From Tolypeutes matacus (lineage: Eukaryota; Chordata; Mammalia; Cingulata; Chlamyphoridae): 64,000 nt of DNA. The notes beneath the pieces are model-generated. The model saw only the letters and a list, made by a program, of their open reading frames with translations. It had not been told where the DNA came from and made no database searches. How positions within the stretch are numbered: the first letter of the stretch is position 1; each line of letters starts with the position of its first letter. Below are positions 42,541-56,159 of the stretch, one piece after another. The position numbers and the translations under genes are program-made. The stretch lies in the NCBI GenBank assembly GCA_026826555.1, contig JAKSZT010054396.1:15016569-15080568 (forward strand), written 5' to 3'.

Positions 42541-43744
42541 ATATCTAATATGCAGTGGATGCAGGGTTTGAACCCAGTTTTTCTTACTCCAAAGCCTGTG
42601 CATTTTCCACCTTAAATATGAGGGGGTGGGGATGGATGTGTTGAGACTGAAGTTTTTTTCCACCTCAGTGGTTCCCTGTTCCCTCTGGCCTTGCTGAAGC
42701 TGTAGATGCTTCTAAGGAGGCCACAGCCCAGCCCAAGGGGTCAGCAGTGCCCCTTTGCCATACTTCCAGTGTGCCCTCCTTCCTATGTGCCCTCAATTGG
42801 AAAAAATGAACGTAGGCAAGACACACTACCCTGACGTGATAGGTCGTTGCCTCTCCCTGGACTTCCCTTCTGGAGGGCCCAGTGTGACACCTCTGTCCCC
42901 TTCCTCTGTCCCCTTCCCCCGCCTGCCTTCTGGGCTGTGGCTGGGCACCACCTCCCTGTACCTCCCCTCCCTCTCCTTTCCAGTTTCTGGCCAGGAGCCT
43001 GGGATGCAAGTCCTGTGAGGAAACCTCAGAACAGAGTCTCCAGCGAGCTCCTGTTTTTCAACCACGGTTTGCCTAAGGCAAAACAGCTGCTTCTTCCCAT
43101 GGGCTGAAGTCTCCCTTGGGGGTGTCTTGCCCCCAGGGCTGGAAAGACTGCCGGCTTTGGCCCTCTGCTGGGGAGCTTGAGGGTTTGAAACTCCCCTAGG
43201 CAGGGGCTGTGCCTCCTCCTGCAGAGAAACTGTTCCCTCCCCCTTTCTCCAAGAATACAACTCCAGGATATGGCTCTGTATAGGGTTGACCCTCCTTGTC
43301 CCCATGAGAAGCTGAGGCCCTTGGGCCTGGGGTAAGGCTCTCCACTCCCTTCCCAAGGTGCCTGGCTCACCGCTGTTTTCTTTCCTCTGGCCTGTGAAAC
43401 CTTCTGCAGATCCTCCCACCTCAAGATGAGGAAAGCAGATGCTGGCTCTCTCCACGCTTAATCACTAGTGATTTCTGTCCTATACCTCTAAGTGTAGACA
43501 GGGAGGTGACAGGATCGGGGTGATCTTGACCCACTCTCTGGGCTCGGGGCCTGCACCTGGAGAGGGGAGGCTGTTGGTTATCCACAAGGCTGGGTAGCCT
43601 CTGGCAGGACCTGGCCTGCCCAGCAGAAGGGGTCACTAGGGCAGGTTTGTCAGGGCCTGGCCTGGGACAGCTGGAGTGATCTGGTGCCCTCGATAATCAA
43701 AGCAGCAGCCAGCACATGTAAAGAGAGTCACCTTAGAAAAGACT
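42541..43744. other. Intergenic GC-rich unique sequence
   Basis: The longest open frame (209 codons, minus, 42826-43455) has no recognisable domain and overlaps equally long frames on +. Treated as non-coding. Confidence 0.5.
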
Positions 43745-43747
43745 TTT

Positions 43748-43915
43748 CATCAGAGTAGTAGTTGTTAACTATGGCTGTGAGTTAGAATCATCTGGAGAGC
43801 TTTAAAAAAATACTGATGCCCAGGACCCATCCCACACCAATTAAATCAGAACCTGAGGGTGAGGCCTGGGCGTGGGTATTTTATAAAGCACTCAGGTGAT
43901 TTGAATGTGCAGCAT
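43748..43915. repeat. MER5-like hAT remnant
   Basis: AGAATCATCTGGAGAGCTTT, AATTAAATCAGAACCTGAGG and CACTCAGGTGATTTGAATGT. Confidence 0.75.
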
Positions 43916-43919
43916 TAGA

Positions 43920-44065
43920 GCCTCACAGTGACCTTGAAAGACAGGCATTGTCCATATTCCCATTGTACAGATAGGGAAGTTGAGGCTCAAGGAGATAAAG
44001 CCACTTGGCCAAGTTCAGAGAGGCAAGTGGAGGAGATGGGATTGGAATCCCAGTTAGAATCTCCT
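43920..44065 (-). repeat. MIR SINE
   Basis: ACAGATAGGGAAGTTGAGGC and GATGGGATTGGAATCCCA. Confidence 0.75.
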
Positions 44066-47000
44066 TAGGCAGCCCCTACTTTGTTGACGTGGAGACTGGC
44101 CTCATGTGGGACCATGAGGCTTCAGGTCGGCCTGTGAGCCCCTCTTCAGTCGACTGGGAAGACATTTCTCCACCTCTTTCTCCCCAAATGGCTGGGCTGT
44201 GCCTCCTTCATGCCCCAGAACTTGGGTGGGTTACCACTGCTCACCCAGCCGCGGGTTCCTCTCATTGGAAAGACGTGCCCTTTGGTGAGGGGGAGGAAAC
44301 ATTTTTGAGGTGAAATGTTGTATAACAACCAGGAATGGAAAATATTAAAAGTCTATTGGTGCCAACAAGCTTCATGCCAGGGCCAGAAAGTACAGAAGAG
44401 AGGAGGACCGCTCCCTGCGGTGGAGGGCCCCAGGGCGTGGTGGGGGTCAGCTAGGGGCCTGCCCACACCTTGGATCCCAAGCTGCCTTCATCTTCAGGGT
44501 TAGAGAAAGTGCCTTTGGCCAGGGGAAGGTCATGGGGTGGTGATAACAAGACGAAAGCCCCATGGGGATACTAGGTTCCAGTTACCCTGCATTCTAGATG
44601 AGGCTGGACTATCCTAATGGGAGTGTTGGAGACTAGACCAGCCCAATCTACACACAGGTTCTGAGCATTCAGGGTACTGGGGTGCTAAGAGGAGTGGGAC
44701 ATGGTCCCTGCCTTCTAGGGATTTCACCTATAGGGACTGGGCAAGCCAGAAAACAATGTAAGCAGATGTGCTCTGCTGGAAGAGTCCATAGAGGGGTGGT
44801 AGAAGACAGAAGAGGGGCAGTTAGCACAGAGGAAGGCAGTAGCTGGATTCCTGGACTGAGTCTTGCTACAAATGTATTGTGAAAAGTGCTCACAAAGCCA
44901 GGGTCTGGGTACATGCTCTTGGGAGTCTGTCTCTAGGCGCTCTGAAAAAGAGGTGTAGAGACCCAAGCAAATGGACTTAGTCCCATCATCAGGGTCCTCG
45001 CCATCTCCCCCATTTCCACTGCCCATTTATGAAGCATCACATATACATGAAGTTACAGACACACTTGTCATCACAAACAATTACACATGTACACATATTA
45101 TACATGTACAAGGTGGTAGAGAATGTACTGGAATTATCCTCTATGAGAGAGCTGTTCTTGCAAAGGAAATATTTTAATAAGTACTAAGGGTAGAAGATAA
45201 GGCTCTTGATGGCTGGGGCTGTGCAGGTAGCTGGGCTTCAAAGGCTGGGGAAACCTCCTGGAAAGAGGGAGAAGTGTCTGGAAGGAGGATTTTTAGTGAT
45301 GGAAAGGGAAGAAGAGGGAGGGAGCAGGTGACAAGGTGATCTTCTCAGTTAAGTCTACAACCCTGCAAAAGCTCCATGTGCATAACTGCTTGCTGTGGAA
45401 ACTAAAGGGGGTAAGCTCCTTACTGAAGATGATGTAGAACCCAATAGAAAACCTGAGCCCAGGGTGGAGGAGACCCAGAGCAGAGGAGGCCTCCTGGGAT
45501 TAAGAGATCCTTGGAAAGGCTTTGGTGTTCACCAGCCAGGGACAGTGGTGCTCAAAGCAATTTTGCCTGGATTACAAGGGGCAGGAAGGCTCCCAGCTGA
45601 CTTTATGCAAACACTTTAGAGCCCTTCTAAAATCCTCTCATTTTACTATGGAGGAAACTGAGGTCCAGAGAAGGAAAGTGAAACGCATTTGGGATTAGAG
45701 CTGGGACCTGGCATACCAGGACATGCCCATTCAGGCACACTTGCTCCCACTCAGCCACTTACTACACACAATGCACACGAGAGTGCTCCCAAAGGTACAG
45801 GTGCTGCTGTCATGCACACATGAGGCTGCTCAGAGCCTACCTTGAATGGAGCAGCCGGTCGTGCCTGCCTGCCCACTTTCCCCTCCCACCCAGCCCTCAT
45901 AATGTCATGAAACCCAAGGCAGGACGAAGAGGATGCAGGTAACCTGGAGTCATGATGTCTGTGGGTCTGCTCTGAGCATTCCCCAGAGGCTTCCTCAAAG
46001 GGGAGGCTGAGGCTGGAGAAGCTCAGAGAGAGAGAGGTAAGTATGGGCTGGAGTGCTCAGGGAGTGTCTGCGTGTTTCCGGTGTGAGGATAAGCCCTCAA
46101 ATCAAGCTGGAAACCCTCAGGACATCACGGAGCCCCAGGCCCCCTTCTAGCTGTAATTGCCCCGCCCACAGCCCCTGCAGGGGGTGCAGTGCCACCACAA
46201 GTGTTTGCCCAGGAGCATCTGACCTAAACTCAGTCCAGTGAGGTGGCTACCCGGGAAAACTCCACCCAGTAGGAGTGGGCGTGGTAAAGAGCTGAGCCAA
46301 TCGTACTGGTTCCTGCTGGGATTTGAACTAAGAACTTGCAGGAAATGGGCCCTTCTGGAGCAAGAGGCAAGTTAAACCTCCACGTAAAGAGAAGCAGACA
46401 CACCACAGGAGAGACCCCAGGTGGCCTATGAGAGAGGGGCCTGTCCCCAGAGTTCCCCAGCCCCAGCTCCTGTCTATGGCTATCTTTTCAAGCCCCCTTT
46501 TTTTCTAAGAATGGCCTGAGTGAGTCATTATCCTGGTTCCAAGAAGTGCATAACAAGTTAAGGAGCCTCCTTGCCTTCCTGTTCCCCGAGGCAAGATCCA
46601 GGTCCACTAAATAAAGACAACTCGTCCCACCATCCTATACAAGAGGCCAATGTGGTGAAATGGGAAAACCAGAGGATTGGAAATGAGGAGACCTGGGTTG
46701 GAGCCTGACCCCACTTCCTAAACTTCTCCAGGAGCTTGGCAGAAATCTCATATACCTTGCCCAGAGTGCCTTCTCCCTCATTGATTATGACCAGAATAAA
46801 TGAAAATTAATAATAGCTTTGCCGGGTGAAGCAGTAGAAGGGTAAAGGCAGCCAGTGCCCTTTCAAGTTGATTAGTTGATGCAGAAGATTTTAAACACAT
46901 CTGGACAAGGAGTGCTGAGGGGCCTCCTGGGTTCTGAGAGCCACTGGAGGGGAGAGGCAGTCTTCTCAGTCTCTTGGCACAGTGCTGAGCAGACTCATGT

Positions 47001-47424
47001 CTCAGTTCTGGGGAGAGACCGGGCCTGTAAGTAAAAACCAAAAACCAAAAGAGCTGTTCCACTGAAAACTCTGTGTCATATTTGGGCATAGCAGCCCTGT
47101 TTTGGGATCAGGTAAGAGAGGCCCTCGCCCCCACTATGCCACTGACCTCGGTGCAGCTAGGCACTGGGAGAGCCTGAGTGCTGGAGCCCATGCCTTACAG
47201 AGCATGGTGCTCTAAGGACCTCGGTGGTGCACTGACAGTGCACCATGGAAGGGGACTTGGCTGTGAGCACGTGTGAGATGCCTCCTGGGAACTTCCAGGC
47301 AAACTGCATGAAACTTTGAGGAGGACTGACTGTCTCTTGTGAACAGGTAGGGGCGAAACTGGGGCCAACCCTACTCTGGTGACCTCATCTGTACCCACAG
47401 GTTGGAGAGGACTTGAAACACTCT
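44066..47424. other. Intergenic, mostly unique
   Basis: Contains a reverse MIR (about 45625-45720: GGAGGAAACTGAGGTCCAGA), L2-like text at about 44670-44790, and a MIR-like piece near 46640-46790. No exon recognised. Confidence 0.5.
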
Positions 47425-48430
47425 GGTTACATATAAGTCAGGTTGATATTTTCTGATTACATTTATGTGAAACGTAGAGACGAAGTAGATTAGCGGTTGC
47501 CTGGTGCTGAGAGTAGAAACAGGAAGTGACTACAAATATGCATGAGGAATCTTTTGGGGATGATAGAAATGTTTTAAAATGGATTGTGGTGATGGCTACA
47601 CAATTCTAAATTTACTGAAAGTCATTGAATTGTTCACTTCAAGTGGGTGAATTTTGTGGTATATAAATTATACCCCATGGTAACTACAAAGAAAACAGCA
47701 GAGAATTTTTAAGCTTATAGAGACAGAAATTAGAATAAAGGTTGCCAGGGCCAGGGGCAGAGGGAATGGGGAGTTGATGCATAGTGGGTATAGGGTTTCT
47801 GTTTGGGGAGAGGGGCAAGTTTTGGTAATGAAAGGTGGTGAGGGTACCGCAACAGTATTAATACGAGTAATCCTGCTGAATGGGAAAGTTTATGACATAA
47901 GTGTTCCCACAATTTAAAAAAAAAAAGAAGGTGCAACTAAAGAGACAATGACAATTAAATGCAATATGTGATCCTGACAGGATAATAATGGAGGAGAAAA
48001 AGCTCAAAAGGACTTTTTTTGATACATAAAAAAATTGGAATATAAGACTATAAGCTTTGTATCTATGTTAATTTTTTATGTTAATTTCTTGAACTTGATA
48101 ACCGCACTCATGGTGGTTGGTGGTTACGTAACTGAATATTCTTGTTCTTAGGAAATGTTCATGGCAGTATTAAGTATTCCAGGAGCCTGATGTATACAAC
48201 CTACACTCAAGTGTTCAGAAAATGGGTTGATAAATAGATAGACAGATAGATGGATTGAGAAATTGATGGATAGATAGAATGATGTTGCAAATGTGGCAAA
48301 ATGATAAAATTGGTAGATCGGGCTATTTCAGGGCATAAGGGGTATGTTGGAGTTCTCCGTATGCCATTTGTATTATTTCTGTATCTGTTATGTAAGTTTG
48401 AAAGTATTTCAAAATAAAGTGTTTTTCTTT
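47425..48430 (+). mobile_element. Several L1 3' end fragments
   Basis: Repeated L1 3'-end phrases (GATTAGCGGTTGCCTGGTGC at 47489; AAAGGTTGCCAGGGCCAGGG at 47736) indicate at least two overlapping 3' ends in the same direction; the last ends with CAAAATAAAGTG. Confidence 0.7.
48233..48278. repeat. (GATA)n-like tract
   Basis: Imperfect GATA/GATG/GACA units. Confidence 0.9.
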
Positions 48431-48749
48431 TTTTTAAATATTGGAGTTTATCATGTAGAAAGGACAGTCTTTTCAACAAATAGTGCTGAAAAAATTGGAC
48501 ATCCATCTACAAAGAAAGAACTTCGACCCATGTCTTACACCATATACAAAAACTAACTCAAAATGGATCATAGGCCTAAAGGTATAACCTAAAACTATAA
48601 AACCCCTAAAGAAAACATAGAACATCTTTGTGATATTGGGTTGGGCAAATATATTTTAGATCCAATACCAAAAGCACAAGCTATGAAAGAAAAAATTGAT
48701 AAATTGGAGTTCATCAAAATTCAGAACTTCTGCTCTTCAAAAGACACTA

Positions 48750-49004
48750 TTTTTTTTTAAGATTTCATTTATTTATTTATTTATTTATCCCCCCCTTGCT
48801 GCTTGTGCTTGCTGTGTCCATTTGCTGTGCATTTTTCTGTGTCTCCTTGTCTCCCTTTGTTGCATCATCTTGCTGTGCCAGCTCACCGCGCGGCACGGGC
48901 CACCAGCCAGGCCAGCTTGCCTTCACTAGGAGGCCACGGGAATCGAACTAGGGCCTCCCATATGGTAAATGGGAGCCCAACCACTTGAGCCACATCTGCT
49001 TCCC
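48750..49004 (-). mobile_element. Long DAS-type SINE
   Basis: Reverse head at 48935-49004, a linker with GCATCATCTTGCTGTGCCAG, and a (TTTA)n/T tail at 48750-48790. Confidence 0.9.
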
Positions 49005-49030
49005 AATATATATATATATATACACACATA
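49005..49030. repeat. (AT)n/(AC)n tract
   Basis: Short AT dinucleotide repeat at the SINE edge. Confidence 0.9.
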
Positions 49031-49990
49031 TATTGTATCCAGAATATATAAAGTATACTAAAAACTCAATGATTGAAAAAAGTAATTACAAAATTGGCAA
49101 AATATTTGAATAGACACTTCACTGAAGAAGATAGTACAAATGGCTTAAAATGACAAATCAGTGTATAAAAATATGTTCAAAGTCATTAGTCATTAGGGAA
49201 ATGCAAATTAAAACCACAATGAGATAGCACTACACACAATTAGAATGGCTAAAAAACAAACAAACAACAAAATCCCCAACATAACAAACAGGTGCTAATG
49301 AGGATTTTGAGCATCTGGAACCCTCATACTTTGCTGGTGAGAATGGAAATGGTACAGCCACTCTGGAAAAACAGTTTAGCAGTTTCTTATAAAGTTAAAC
49401 ATATACTTACCATATCACCCAGTAATCCCACTCATAAGTATTTGCCCAAAAGAAATGACTATCTCATATTTACATAAAACCCATACACAAATATTTATGG
49501 TTAACTAAGAAAACAAAAGAAAAACAAAAGAAAAAAAGAAAAAAAATATTTATGGTTAAAATGTAATCACTCAAAACTGGAGCCAACTCCCATGTCCTTC
49601 AATTAGTGAAAGTGTAAACAAACTGTGGTACATCCATATGATAGAATACTACTCAGCGATGAAAAGGAATGAATTATTGACAATTACAACATGGATGAAT
49701 CTTAAATGCTAAGTGAAAGAAAGCAGATTCAAAAAGCTCATTCTATATGATTCCATATATATGAGAATTCTCAAAGAGGCAAAACTACAGAAAAAGAAAA
49801 CGAATGGTTGTCAGTAGCCAGTGGGGGAGAGGGGTGTAGGGGTTGACTAATAAAGACATTTTTGAGGTGATGGAAATGTTTTATATCTTGGTTGTGATGG
49901 TGGTTAGGTGATTATTTGCATTTGTCAAAATCATGGTACTTTACACTTTTAAAAAAGGGTAAATTTTACAATATGAAAATTATATCTCAG

Positions 49991-50789
49991 TTTTTAAAAA
50001 TGAGTTGGATTCAATTTCCTTCTCCCCTTCTTTGACTTCCCAGAGACTGCCCAATATCCTGTCCTCAAAGCTTTTGTTCTCCAGGGGGAAAAATGCCGAT
50101 TCAACCACTCCAAACACTGTTTTACTTCCGGGAACAAAAGGCCAACCCACTAAGGATGGTCTATGGAGGGCCACTGTCAGTCTTTCTCCGTCTGGCTCTC
50201 CAAGGCCAGCCCAGTCCTTTATTCACTCTGGCCAAGCGGGGGCCTGACGGTGACCTGGGGAAGGGACTGAATCTTCACGGCCCAAGCGCTGTGTGGGTGA
50301 AAGTTCCTGCTGGAAAGGAGGGAGGCTTCTCACATTTAACTTTCCACAGCTCTAGGCCATAAAACAGCCCCGTGTCCTGACAGCCGGCCAGAGCAAGCAT
50401 CAACCCCAGCATCCACCTCACCTCATCCCTGTTCAAGGACGCCTCTTCACTGCCACAGGCTTTTCTGGGCTGCTAGTGCTTTGGCCAGAGCTGAAGCAGC
50501 ACCACACCCAGAGCCACATGGGGCCTCTCAGGGGGCCATGAAAAGAGGCCTTGGGTCATTGGAAACAGAACAGCAGAGTCTGATAGATGCGTGGGGGTGA
50601 ACTTGATGAACGGCATCAAACACGTGATGGTGAGTGTGACCACTCTTGAGATGACACTGTGGGGAGAGTGCATACCCTAATGCTGTACAAAATTGTGAAT
50701 GTGGATGTTTGTGGGAAATACGGGGACACCGTGGGGACACCATTATGTCCACATATAGAATGTGAACTCACTTGGTACAGAAAACACTG
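49991..50789. other. Intergenic unique sequence
   Basis: No feature recognised. Confidence 0.5.
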
Positions 50790-51415
50790 TGATGTTGCTG
50801 GTAAAAGTAAACTATTAAAGTGTGGAGAAAACTCTATGGCAGGTTCCTCAAAAAGTTAAACATAGAATTACCACCTGACCTGGCAATTCCACTTCTGGGT
50901 ATATACCCAAAAGAACTGAAAGCAGGGACTTGGACAGATACTTGCACACCAATGTTCATAGGAGCATTATTCACAAGAGCCAAAAGGTGGAAACAACCCA
51001 AGTGTCCATCTACAGCCATGAAAGGAAAATGAAGTTCTGATGCATGTGACAACGGAGATGAACCTGGAAGACATCAGGTTGAGTAGAATAAGCCAGACAC
51101 GAAAGGACAAATATTGTATGATTATTTGTCATATGAAATACTATATGAAATACCTAGAATATGCAAATTCATAGGTATAGAAAGTAGATTACAGGTTACC
51201 AGGGGCCAGGGGTGTGAGTGTAGGAGAAAATAGGGAGTTATTACTTAATGGATACAGAGTTTCTGTTTGGAGTGATGGAAAATTTTTGGTAATGGATGGT
51301 GTTGATGGTAGCACAATGCTGTAAATGTAATTAATGCCACTGAATTGTACACTTAAAAATGGTCAAAATGACAAGTTTTATGTTATATATATGTTACCAC
51401 AATTTTTTTAAAAAA
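50790..51415 (+). mobile_element. 5'-truncated L1 3' end
   Basis: CTCAAAAAGTTAAACATAGA, TTCCACTTCTGGGTATATAC, ATAAGCCAGACACGAAAGGA and GTTACCAGGGGCCAGGGG are standard L1 3' text. Confidence 0.85.
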
Positions 51416-52379
51416 ACCTCTATGGTGATTGTGAACAAAACATGCTAAGCTTGGTGAACATCAGGGCGACACAGTGTGAACTCCATAGTCAGTGGTGAAA
51501 ACACCAGGGCCTCTAGGGTGGGTGTGAACACACTGTGTGTGAAATAGGCTATGACTGTGGTGAACACACCATAGGGACACTGAAGTGACTCTGTTTTAAG
51601 CTTGAGGAGCATTCTGTGCTAACCACAGTAAGCATATTAGGCAGCTGGTGAGGAGCTCTACTGGACATATTTTGGGTAACTGCCTAGCCCATGGCCCATT
51701 CTCAGGGAATGTGCTCCCACCTATAAGCTCTGCTGAGTAATCTCACCAGGTGAGACCAGGTGCTGACCTGCAGACTGCAGGGCATGCAGCATCCACGGCG
51801 GCATGCATGGTTCTAAAGGTTTCCCTCTTTTGTGCCCATTTTCTAAGCTGCAGTTGTTATTACGGTTGTTAAGTTTGTTAAACTCTTCTGGGGTGTGTTG
51901 ATGTGGTTGCAGGGTGGGGAGGAATCAGACCTGGGTGGGCTTGCAACACAACAAACGGAGCCCGCACTCTGAGGTTGACAGCTATTAAAGTGGTCTCTTG
52001 ATATCGCATTCAATGTTTAGCCATGATTTCAGGTTAACTCCTACTAGGAAAGGAGCGCTTGTGTTTGAGGTTGTGCTTTTAGTGCGTGCATGTCATTTTT
52101 AACTTCCCACCTCCATTCTTCCTACTTCTGGTGACAGCACCATAATTTTCCTTTAGGGAAAATCAGTCCATGTGGTTCCATCTGACTAATCTATCCCTGA
52201 CTGCAGTGGGCTTATCAGGGCTTTCCATCCCCATGGTTATAGGGACTGGGTTGGACATGGGCCAATGAGAACCTTTCCTAGGACTTTGCTGGAACAATTG
52301 GAAAAGACACTCTCTTTCTACTGGGGATTTGAGATGTGATTGGAGGAAACCTGGAGCAGCTGGGAGATACTGCATGGGA
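51416..52379. other. Intergenic, no feature recognised
   Basis: The 51416-51640 part has loosely repeated GTGAACA-type wording (GTGAACAAAACATGC, GGTGAACATCAGG, GGTGAACACACC). This may be a degraded minisatellite. Confidence 0.4.
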
Positions 52380-52880
52380 ACCTCTGGTTACTATTGCTGT
52401 GTAACAAACTACCGCAGATTCTTGGTGGCTTAAATGACAACTATTTTATTATATCCCATGGATTCTGTAGGTCAGGATTTCATGTAAGACCTGACTGAGC
52501 AGTTCCTCTGCCTTTTGCGCATCAGTTGAGGTCACTCAGTAGCACTCGGATGTTGGACAGGCTGGTCTGGAGGTCACTCACCTGTCTGGTGGCTTGGTGG
52601 TGATGGCTGGAGGACTAGGCTCAGCTGGGACTACTGCCCAAAGCACTGACACCAGGCCTCTCCAGTATGATGGTCTCAGGGTAGTTAGACTTCTGACATG
52701 GCAGCTGCTTTTCCAAGAGCAAACATCCCAAGAGATCCAGCTAGAAGCTGCATGGCCTTTACTGACTTAGCCTTAGAAGTCCCCATCATTCTACTGGTTA
52801 TAGGCAAGTCATAAGGCCAGCTCAGATTCAAGGGGAGGGAAATTAGATTCTACCTCTTGATGGTGGAGTTGCACAGTCAC
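52380..52880 (-). mobile_element. MaLR-like LTR
   Basis: Begins TACTATTGCTGTGTAACAAA; the remainder parallels 53138-53535. Confidence 0.55.
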
Positions 52881-53137
52881 ATTGTACAAGAACATGTGGC
52901 ATGGGAGATATGGTTGCAGCTGTCTTTGGAAAATACAGACTGCAATAGCCTCCTTGAGAATAAAGCCATCACAAAGAAAGCATTTGGGATATGGAAAGAG
53001 AACAATTCTGATGATGTTGAGTACCTGCATCTAATTGTCTCCAGGACTTCAGTCATAAGTATTCCTTTTCTGCTTAAAACAATCTGAGTTGTGCTTTTGT
53101 CACTTGCATCTGAAAGATCTTTGACTCTTAGCATGTA

Positions 53138-53535
53138 TATCAGTTATCGATGATAGCATAACAAACTACCCCAAAACTTAGTGACTTAAAACAATGATTT
53201 ATTATTACTCACTATTCTTTGGGTTGGCTGGGCAATTCCTCTGCTGGTCTCACCTGGGCTCACTCATGCAGCTGCTTACTCACACGTCTGGCTGGTGGTT
53301 GGGATGCCTCAACTCTCCTCTGTGTGATCTCTCATCCTTCAGTAGGATAGATGAGCTTCCTTATATGGTGATGTCAGAACAGTGTTCCGAGAGGCCTGTT
53401 GAGGCCTAGACTCCACTATATTCCTTTGTTCAAAGCAAGTTACAAAGCCAACCCAGAATGATGGGGTAAGCAAATCGACTCCGTTTCTTAGTGGGAGGAT
53501 TGCAAAGAATTTGTAGCCCTATTTAATCTACCATG
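53138..53535 (-). mobile_element. MaLR-like LTR
   Basis: AACAAACTACCCCAAAACTT and GTGACTTAAAACAATGATTT, closely resembling the copy at 10070. Confidence 0.6.
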
Positions 53536-56159
53536 GTGTGATGGATAGTTGGATCGTGTTAGATGGGAACAAGAACTGGTGCATGTAAAGGAAGGAGGGT
53601 GAGTATGCCAGGCAGGCAGGGCCAGACTGTTCTAGGCATGTTCTCACTGAGGAGCATCCAGTTGGAGTGTGATTTCCACAGAGGCTAAGGGCCTCATGGC
53701 AAGGTCTACACTTGACTTCTAGTTCCCCGGGGCAATGCTGAGCTGAGTCTGAGTGAGATGTGGAAAATAGGCTCCATCATCCCTGCCATATAGATTGGCT
53801 GTGAAGCTCAAGAGGAGATGATGATCACGAATGTGCTTCATAAATCACAGACCATCCACATGCCACTGAACTCTGAGGAAGGAATATTCAAGGTGGACAT
53901 GGGTGGTAAGAGAGGGCATATGGATGAGGGAGATGGGGCTTTGAAAGGAGGGGACATTCATGCTGGTGGGCAGGAAGGGTTATATTTCAAGATGGAAAGC
54001 TGGGGGAAACTGGAAAAGGCACAGAGGTGGAACAGTGACAGACCTGTACCCAGGACAGGGAGGAGAGCAACCTGGTCAGAGGGTAAGTCCCCCCACCCCC
54101 AACAACCCTGCAGCCTGGGTCTCTGGGCTCCCAGGTACTGGGTCAGTAGCCCCTGATGGTCACTCAGAGCTGCAGCCAAGGCCTGCAGTCCCCAGGGATC
54201 ATCTGCTGTCCCCACCCCAGCCTGCAAAACCTCCTCAGGCCACAGGGGGCAACGATGGAGCAGAGGGGAGATGGCCAGAGAGAGTGTTGGAAATAGAGCA
54301 CCTTCCTCTGGAGCCTCAAGACCATGTCAGACCCCTCCTAGTCCTCCCAAGATCCTTTCCCCACAGCAGGGTGGGGTCCTCTGGCCCGAGGCTTCAGCTG
54401 CTGGTGGCCTGCCTGAACTGCGCTCCAAGCCCCTTGATCCCCTGGGCAGGGGTGGGGTGATTAATGGGTTTCCAGTAGGTTCCAGGCAGGGGCTTGGAGC
54501 TGCTGCAGACTAACCTGGCCTGCAGAGGCCCCAGATGGCCACACATGGCTAGAGCTGACCCATCTAGGCCAGGCCCAGACCGCCCAGACCTATGGCCACC
54601 TCCCAAGCCCTGTCTATCCTGGGGCCTTGGCTGTGGAAAGCAGCTTCCTCTCCATCAAAGGAGTCCTGGGAGGAGAGATTTGGAGTAGGCTCAGATCCCC
54701 CCAGTCTAGCCCTGCACAGCTCACAGCTCACAGTTCAGTTCCATTTGGAGACATGAAAGAACTCCATGTGGGAGAAAAGAGAGGAGGCAGTGAGCTAGAG
54801 GGGCACAAATGGCATGGCTGGACTTGGAACCCAGGGATTTTAGCTGGCCACTTGGTGTGAGTGCCGAGCACGAAGACCCAGGCAGGAATCCTGGGCTACA
54901 GGGCTCCTCTATGCCAACTCCTTACCCCGTAGGGGATCCTGCCTCCCACTACAGAGAGAAAAGAGAGGATGCAATTGAGAGGCTAGGGAGGCCTCTTTCA
55001 TATACCGGGGTGCTATGGAGTGGAGGCCTGGGAGAGAAACTGATTACCCTGACCTTGACCTCTGACCCTCTTTTTACCCTTCCTCTCCTGCCTATATTGC
55101 TCTCCTTGTCCAACTCAGTGGTCTCATTGTTCCTCTGGCCTCCCACCTGATCCCTGGCCAGACACCTTGGATCTGTCGTTCCTTCCATTTTCTCCTTCCT
55201 GCTCTGTTTGCTGTCAGCATCTTATCAAACCTTGCGATTCCAGAGTTAGTGGGGGAGGGGGGCGCAGAGCTCATCAGTCCAAACTCCTATTGCACAGGTG
55301 GGGACACTGAGACCCAGGGTCATTTGGGTCATTTCAAGTTCACACATCAGAATCAGTGACAGAGCCAGAACTAAGCTTCTGACTTCCAAGCTCTTGTTTT
55401 TCTCCTGTCCTTTGATCTGGCTGCTGTGGCCCCACCTCTTTCTGTCTGTCTGTCCTTGGACAGGCAGAGTTCACACGGGCTTCACTCAGTTCAGACATTT
55501 GCCATCAGAGCCATTGGTGAAGCTGTTTTGTGGCTTGGCTCTGATAACAGATTGGACCAGACTGGGGCCAGCCACAGGGGCTATGGGCCAAGGGTGGAAG
55601 CTGGGAGGGAGACCAGGTTCCAGGAGAGGTAGCAGACCAAATCTGTGCCCCATGTCTGCCTTGGGGGCCGTCGCTGCTCAACATTTTTCCTCCACCACTG
55701 CCCTCACCCCCCACAGCTCCTGTCCAGGGCAATGCTCAGAGAAAACAGAGCTCCTAAGTCCATGCTTACTTACACACGCACACACTCAAGGCACAGACAC
55801 ACAGAGCATGCACACAGGCACACACACACACTCTGGTATGAGGATCTGCACCGTGGGGTCATTCCATGTGAGGCTCTTTCCTCTGAGTGCAAGGACATGT
55901 CTCCTCCCCTGGCCTCCCAGTGCCCAGCCGATAGCCTGCCCCCAACTAGGGCGCAGTGAGTGAATGTGGACAGAGAGAGCTGACCTGGTGTGGAGGGCCA
56001 CAGGGGCCAGACCTCTAGCTCCAGGCCCTGGCATAAGCTGGCAAGTCCAGTCCAGCTGATGATCCTGGGATGAGGCAGGACCGGAGAAGCTGCCTGTGGT
56101 CCCTAGTACAGCCCCCTCCCCATCTTCTGTCTCCAGCTGGGGCTCTATCCCTTTGATCT
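53536..56159. other. Intergenic sequence upstream of CILP
   Basis: GC-rich. Includes a reverse MIR at about 55290-55390 and a (CA)-rich tract at 55776-55832. The 221-codon open frame at 55298-55963 shows no known domain. May hold CILP regulatory elements; none can be proven by eye. Confidence 0.5.
55776..55832. repeat. (CA)-rich imperfect microsatellite
   Basis: ACACACGCACACACTC and similar interrupted CA units. Confidence 0.9.

Larger units (their letters stand above)
48440..49990 (+). mobile_element. 5'-truncated L1 3' region, interrupted by SINE
   Basis: GACAGTCTTTTCAACAAATA, ACACCATATACAAAAACTAA and later CAAACTGTGGTACATCCATA are L1 ORF2/3'UTR text. Degenerate. SINE at 48750-49004. Confidence 0.85.

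Noticed and set aside
42826..43455. 209-codon minus-strand open frame, longest but one in the window
   Set aside because: No recognisable domain, GC-rich context, overlapping long frames on both strands and no splice or promoter support.
46001..46045. Donor-like GAGAGGTAAGTATG in GC-rich intergenic sequence
   Set aside because: An isolated donor motif without an identifiable exon or partner acceptor.
55298..55963. 221-codon plus-strand open frame
   Set aside because: It runs through a MIR remnant and a CA-rich microsatellite; no protein similarity recognised.
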